A DNA stretch of 10,660 nt from CAZNUM01 sp046861615 (GTDB lineage Bacteria; Fidelibacterota; Marinisomatia; Marinisomatales; TCS55), in the NCBI GenBank assembly GCA_046861615.1, contig JBHHUS010000053.1, forward strand, positions 1 to 10,660. The letters run 5' to 3'. The notes beneath the pieces were generated by a model that saw nothing but the letters and a program-made list of their open reading frames with translations, did no database searches and was not told the DNA's origin. Position numbers and translations under genes: made by a program. Each line of letters begins with the position of its first letter. Position 1 is the first letter of the stretch. Below, piece by piece: positions 7,222-10,660 of the stretch.

Positions 7222-7578
7222 ATGATCGAACATTTGACCAAAGCCGACTTTCTCAAGAAAGTCTTTAATTTTGAAAAAAATAAAGAATGGAATTATGCTG
7301 GTGAAGTCCCCTGCATTATCGATTTTTATGCCGATTGGTGCGGGCCCTGCAAAATGCTGGCACCGATTCTGGAGGAAGTCTCCAGGGAATATGATGGTAA
7401 ACTCAATATTTACAAAGTTGATACGGAACAGGAACAGGAGCTGGCGTCTGTTTTTGGCATTCGCAGCATTCCCTCCATGTTATTCGTACCTTTGAATGAT
7501 AAACCCAGAATGTCCGCCGGCGCTCTGCCAAAAGAAGCCTTAAAGCAAGCAATTAACGATGTTTTAGGTATTGCCTAA
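7222..7578 (+). CDS. trxA: Thioredoxin
   Basis: This 118-aa single-domain cytoplasmic thioredoxin reduces protein disulfides using electrons from thioredoxin reductase. The active site is WCGPC with C40 and C43. The buried D34 lies in IIDFYADW, and the cis-proline is P84 in RSIPS. The N-terminal 20-25 residues (MIEHLTKADFLKKVFNFEKN) are longer than in E. coli Trx and match the style of Bacteroidota thioredoxins. No signal peptide is present. One additional cysteine, C31, sits at the start of the central strand. The start is clear: GAGG at 7212-7215 lies 6 nt before the ATG. The gene is monocistronic, being divergent from the PAP2 gene and closed by a strong terminator. Confidence 0.97.
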   Translation: MIEHLTKADFLKKVFNFEKNKEWNYAGEVPCIIDFYADWCGPCKMLAPILEEVSREYDGKLNIYKVDTEQEQELASVFGIRSIPSMLFVPLNDKPRMSAGALPKEALKQAINDVLGIA

Positions 7579-7601
7579 GATATAATCGACGCTTGCCTGC
7601 T

Positions 7602-7632
7602 AAAAGCCCCCCACCCTCCTGGGGGGCTTTTT
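7602..7632 (+). terminator. Strong intrinsic terminator after thioredoxin
   Basis: AAAAGCCCCCC (7602-7612), an 8-nt loop, then GGGGGGCTTTTT (7621-7632) form an 11-bp hairpin with seven G-C pairs and a run of five T. It starts 24 nt after the thioredoxin stop. It separates thioredoxin from lysA transcription, so lysA needs its own promoter in the 60 nt that follow. Confidence 0.92.
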
Positions 7633-7693
7633 AGTTTATGACCTTTCCCCTTTTCCTGAATAAGTTCAGTATTGGAGTTTCAAATTATTAAAG

Positions 7694-8938
7694 ATGCATC
7701 CATTACTTAATCTGGTTGAAAATACTGCACTCCTGAAGGAGCTGGCTGACACCTTCAGCACACCCTTGTATATTTATTCACAGGAACGCCTGCATCAAAA
7801 TTTAACCTGCCTAAACCGGGCATTAGATGACCACTTCGGTCGTTACCGCATCTGCTATGCCATCAAGGCCAACAGCAATCCAAATCTTCTGCGGGTGTTG
7901 AAAGAACTGCTTCCCTCCCTGGGGGGAGATTGCTCCAGTCCGGGGGAGATCCTAATGGCGGAAAAGGCCGGAATCCAACCGGATGACTGTATTTATACCG
8001 GAAATTACGAATCCCGGGAGGAATTGAGATTTGCTCTGTCTAAAGGCTGTCATTTGAATCTGGATGATGGCAGTTCTCTGGAGCGTTTAATTGAAGTCGG
8101 ACTTCCCAAAGAAATTTCCTTCCGGCTGAATCCTGGTTTCGGCCGGGGATCCTTTTCCCAGATCGTCACTGCCGGAAAAGAAGCTAAGTTTGGAATTCCC
8201 CGGGAAACGATTTTAAAAGCCTACCGGACAGCCCGGGAAGCGGGAGTAGAGCATTTTGGAATCCAGTGCATGGCAGGGTCAGGAGTACTGGATGAAAGTT
8301 ACTTCCCAAAACTACTCAAAGCAATCCTGGAAACAGCCCGTCACATCGAAAATACTTTAAAAATACGCCTAGATTACATTAGCATGGGCGGCGGCTTTGG
8401 AATTCCCTACCTGGCAGAAGAAAAACCATTGGATATCCAGGTAGTCTGTTCCCGGCTGGCGAAGGTTTTTCAACAGTTCTACAATCCCAATACGGCGCCG
8501 GAATTATGGGTAGAACCGGGAAAATTTATTGTCGGCGATGCGGGGATACTACTGGCCAGCGTAAACGGCACAAAGACCAGTTATAAAAATTTTATCGGCC
8601 TGGATGCAGGAATGGAAACACTCATGCGCCCGGCCCTTTACCAGGCTTATCACCGCATCTTTAAAGTGGGCACGAACCAGGAATCAGGTGAACGCATCTA
8701 TGATTTCACCGGTCCAATTTGCGAAAATACGGATCGTCTGGCGGTGGATCGCTCCTTCCCGGCCGTTAAGACGGGAGACCTGGTAACCATCATGGATGTG
8801 GGAGCCTACGGTTTCTCCATGTCTAACAATTTCAACAACCGCCCCCGGGCAGCAGAAGTGTTACTGAACGGGGAAAAAGCAACCCTCATACGACGTCGTG
8901 AAACAATGAAAGATTTACTCCGTCTTTGTGATGTTTAA
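7694..8938 (+). CDS. lysA: Diaminopimelate decarboxylase
   Basis: This 414-aa PLP enzyme of fold type III converts meso-diaminopimelate to L-lysine, the last step of lysine synthesis, in the cytoplasm. The PLP-binding lysine is K58 in YAIKANSN. The phosphate-binding glycines are MGGGFG at 231-236. EPGKF at 274-278, GPICENTD at 340-347 (C343 from the partner subunit in the usual dimer, E344) and AYGFSMSNNFN at 371-381 are all typical of the family. The segment that usually reads HIGSQ is GIQCMAGSGVLD (189-200), so Met193 replaces the histidine that normally stacks on the cofactor ring. I recall a LysA branch with MMTGS-type sequence here, so this is likely a subfamily trait. The ribosome binding site is poor (GGAG lies 16 nt upstream). 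The gene overlaps the following one by 8 nt. A different decarboxylase specificity, such as carboxynorspermidine, is less likely. Confidence 0.9.
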   Translation: MHPLLNLVENTALLKELADTFSTPLYIYSQERLHQNLTCLNRALDDHFGRYRICYAIKANSNPNLLRVLKELLPSLGGDCSSPGEILMAEKAGIQPDDCIYTGNYESREELRFALSKGCHLNLDDGSSLERLIEVGLPKEISFRLNPGFGRGSFSQIVTAGKEAKFGIPRETILKAYRTAREAGVEHFGIQCMAGSGVLDESYFPKLLKAILETARHIENTLKIRLDYISMGGGFGIPYLAEEKPLDIQVVCSRLAKVFQQFYNPNTAPELWVEPGKFIVGDAGILLASVNGTKTSYKNFIGLDAGMETLMRPALYQAYHRIFKVGTNQESGERIYDFTGPICENTDRLAVDRSFPAVKTGDLVTIMDVGAYGFSMSNNFNNRPRAAEVLLNGEKATLIRRRETMKDLLRLCDV

Positions 8939-10660
8939 ACACTGGCTCCCCTATCTATTGATTCTGTTAAACCTGCTAGTGGCCCAGGGAGGCAAAAGTA
9001 TTCACCAACTCGAACTGGAGTATTACAAGACCAATTTCAAGGAACCAACCTATAAATCCTTTACCGGTCCCGCCATCGCAAAACAACCCCGCACCACCGG
9101 TCCCACCAGAACCATTTTCGGTTACCACCCCTACTGGCAGGGCACCCTGTGGAAGGATTACAATTACAATCTGCTAACGACGATTGCCTATTTCAGTGCC
9201 GAAGCGGACGGAACCGGTGCCCTGACAAATCTACATGGCTGGCCCGTGACCGATTTGATTGATAAAGCCCATGCCAATGGAGTAAATGTCGTTCTAACCG
9301 TTACTTTATTCAGCAGCAGCCAGTTGGAAGCACTCCTCTCAAGCAATCAGAACAGACAACGACTGATTACGAATCTCCTTTCAGAAGTGAAAAAGGCCAA
9401 TGCGGATGGGGTCAATGTGGATTTTGAACTCTTTCCAGCCAGCCAGAAAGCTAATCTGGTGACCTTTATCAAGGACCTAACGACTGTCTTTCATGATTCC
9501 ATTGCCAATTCTACCATCACTCTGGCCACACCGGCGGTGGATTGGAATAACGCCTGGGATTACAACGCCCTGGCAACAGCCAGCGACGGTCTGTTCATCA
9601 TGGGATACGATTACCACTGGAGCGGCAGCAGTTTCACCGGCGCTGTGGCTCCCCTGACGGGCGGGACTTACAACGTAACCAACAGTGTCAATGACTACCT
9701 GACCAAAACAGGCAGTAAAGCGGATAAAATAATCCTCGGGTGTCCCTATTATGGCTATGAATGGGCCGCTAATTCCGGGGATCCCGGTGCGGCAGTTGTC
9801 TCCGGAACAGGGGAAGCAGTTATTTTTTCCACAGCTGAAGCCAAGGCCCTGTCCTATGGGAAGCTCTGGGATGCCACCACCAATACTCCCTGGTATCGTT
9901 TCCAGAGCGGTGGATGGAACCAGGGCTGGTACGACGACAGTCTCTCCCTGAGTAAAAAATACGACCTGGCCCTAAACAAAAATCTTCAGGGGGTCGGCAT
10001 GTGGGCATTGGGATACGACCAGAGTTACACTGAACTTTGGGATGCCCTGGCGGCAAAATTTGGTACACCGACAGCCCCTTCCACACCACAGCAACTCTCC
10101 ATCCGGAATATGGGACAGGGCGTAGTTTCAGTCGATTTCACCGGCGCTGAATCCGCCACAAACTTTTCCATCACCCGGTTGTTTCTCTCCTCAACTGATA
10201 CAGTAAATCTGGGGACTTTTAGCAACCGCCCGATCCTGTTGCAGGACTTAGCTGAAAATGAACCCTATTACCTGAAAATAAAGGCCTCCAATAGTTTGGG
10301 CGAAAGTAATTATACCGAAGCGTTAGGAACAGTGCCGGGAGTGGAATCCAGAGTGCTGGTAGTGAACGGTTTTGACCGTATATCCGGTACTAATAATACC
10401 TTTGATTTCATCCGGCAGCACGGCGACGCCATTCATAATGCCGGTTATGGTTTTGATGCTGCCAGCAATGAGGCCGTCATCGCGGGCAGGATTCGCTTGA
10501 TTGATTATGAAATCGTGGATTGGATCCTGGGTGAGGAAGGAACGGCCACCAGCACGTTCACCACTGCAGAACAGAATCTGGTTCAGGCGTATCTACAGGG
10601 GGGTGGAAAATTATTCGTTTCCGGAAGTGAAATCGGCTATGACCTCTCCGATAAGGGGGA
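8931..10660 (+). CDS. Secreted GH18 glycoside hydrolase with Fn3 and a C-terminal Bacteroidota-type domain (3' end outside window)
   Basis: The 576 visible residues read open to the right edge. Residues 1-19 are a signal peptide (PYLLILLNLLVAQ). Residues 61-377 form a GH18 barrel: GYHPYW at 64-69, the catalytic motif DGVNVDFE at 159-166 with E166 as general acid, MGYDYHW at 224-230, and GMWALGYD near the end. In the D-x-x-D-x-D-x-E pattern the second Asp is Asn162; E166 and D164 remain. GH18 enzymes of this YaaH-like style act on GlcNAc-containing polymers such as chitin or peptidoglycan. Residues 383-470 form an Fn3 module. From 474 a further domain begins (RVLVVNGFDR), with WILGEEGT and GGGKLFVSGSEIG, as in Bacteroidota proteins annotated near golvesin-C or xanthan lyase modules; it looks like a Rossmann-type fold. 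The start ATG lies inside the last codons of lysA, with no Shine-Dalgarno visible, so translation is probably coupled. Confidence 0.88.
   Translation, partial: MFKHWLPYLLILLNLLVAQGGKSIHQLELEYYKTNFKEPTYKSFTGPAIAKQPRTTGPTRTIFGYHPYWQGTLWKDYNYNLLTTIAYFSAEADGTGALTNLHGWPVTDLIDKAHANGVNVVLTVTLFSSSQLEALLSSNQNRQRLITNLLSEVKKANADGVNVDFELFPASQKANLVTFIKDLTTVFHDSIANSTITLATPAVDWNNAWDYNALATASDGLFIMGYDYHWSGSSFTGAVAPLTGGTYNVTNSVNDYLTKTGSKADKIILGCPYYGYEWAANSGDPGAAVVSGTGEAVIFSTAEAKALSYGKLWDATTNTPWYRFQSGGWNQGWYDDSLSLSKKYDLALNKNLQGVGMWALGYDQSYTELWDALAAKFGTPTAPSTPQQLSIRNMGQGVVSVDFTGAESATNFSITRLFLSSTDTVNLGTFSNRPILLQDLAENEPYYLKIKASNSLGESNYTEALGTVPGVESRVLVVNGFDRISGTNNTFDFIRQHGDAIHNAGYGFDAASNEAVIAGRIRLIDYEIVDWILGEEGTATSTFTTAEQNLVQAYLQGGGKLFVSGSEIGYDLSDKG

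Noticed and set aside
7656..7669. Short inverted repeat CTGAA-TAAG-TTCAG upstream of lysA
   Set aside because: Five pairs with a 4-nt centre are expected often by chance; no lysine riboswitch architecture is possible in the about 60 nt between the terminator and the lysA start.
9820..10225. Minus-strand frames opposite the GH18/Fn3 gene
   Set aside because: The plus strand encodes a continuous GH18-Fn3 protein here; the opposite frames have no motif or ribosome binding site.

Overview
The window shows a densely coding bacterial chromosome segment of moderate GC content by eye, with no phage, insertion-sequence, CRISPR, tRNA or rRNA signal. Several traits fit the Fibrobacteres-Chlorobi-Bacteroidetes (FCB) superphylum or a relative such as Ignavibacteria or Marinimicrobia: a thioredoxin with the N-terminal extension I associate with Bacteroidota, a secreted GH18-Fn3 protein carrying a C-terminal domain common in Bacteroidota exoproteins, a PAP2 phosphatase ending in a beta-strand-like tail with terminal Phe, and several genes with little or no Shine-Dalgarno sequence. 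This assignment is inference.

Minus strand, 7095 down to 1: six genes in one direction. In transcription order they are a PAP2-family phosphatase with a signal peptide, a membrane-anchored transglutaminase-like protein, an ABC ATPase, a 12-helix ABC exporter permease, an M24B prolidase/Xaa-Pro aminopeptidase, and a kinase of the APH/homoserine kinase II fold that runs off the left edge. Junctions are tight: 58 nt, 12 nt, a 4-nt ATGA overlap, 83 nt, and 3 nt. The transglutaminase-ATPase-permease trio looks like one functional unit, an exporter with an extracytoplasmic cysteine-enzyme partner. Its substrate is unknown.

The most unusual junction is peptidase/kinase. The kinase has no usable ATG, GTG or TTG start. 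It appears to begin at a CTG one codon after the peptidase's TAA stop and in the same reading frame, with a good Shine-Dalgarno sequence just before that stop.

Plus strand, 7222 to 10660: thioredoxin, a strong intrinsic terminator, lysA (diaminopimelate decarboxylase, lacking the usual HIGSQ-type histidine), then a secreted GH18 protein that starts inside the last codons of lysA (8-nt overlap) and runs off the right edge. A 126-nt divergent region between the PAP2 gene and thioredoxin holds a 16-bp palindrome and presumably both promoters. No stretch of more than 300 bases lacks a gene.
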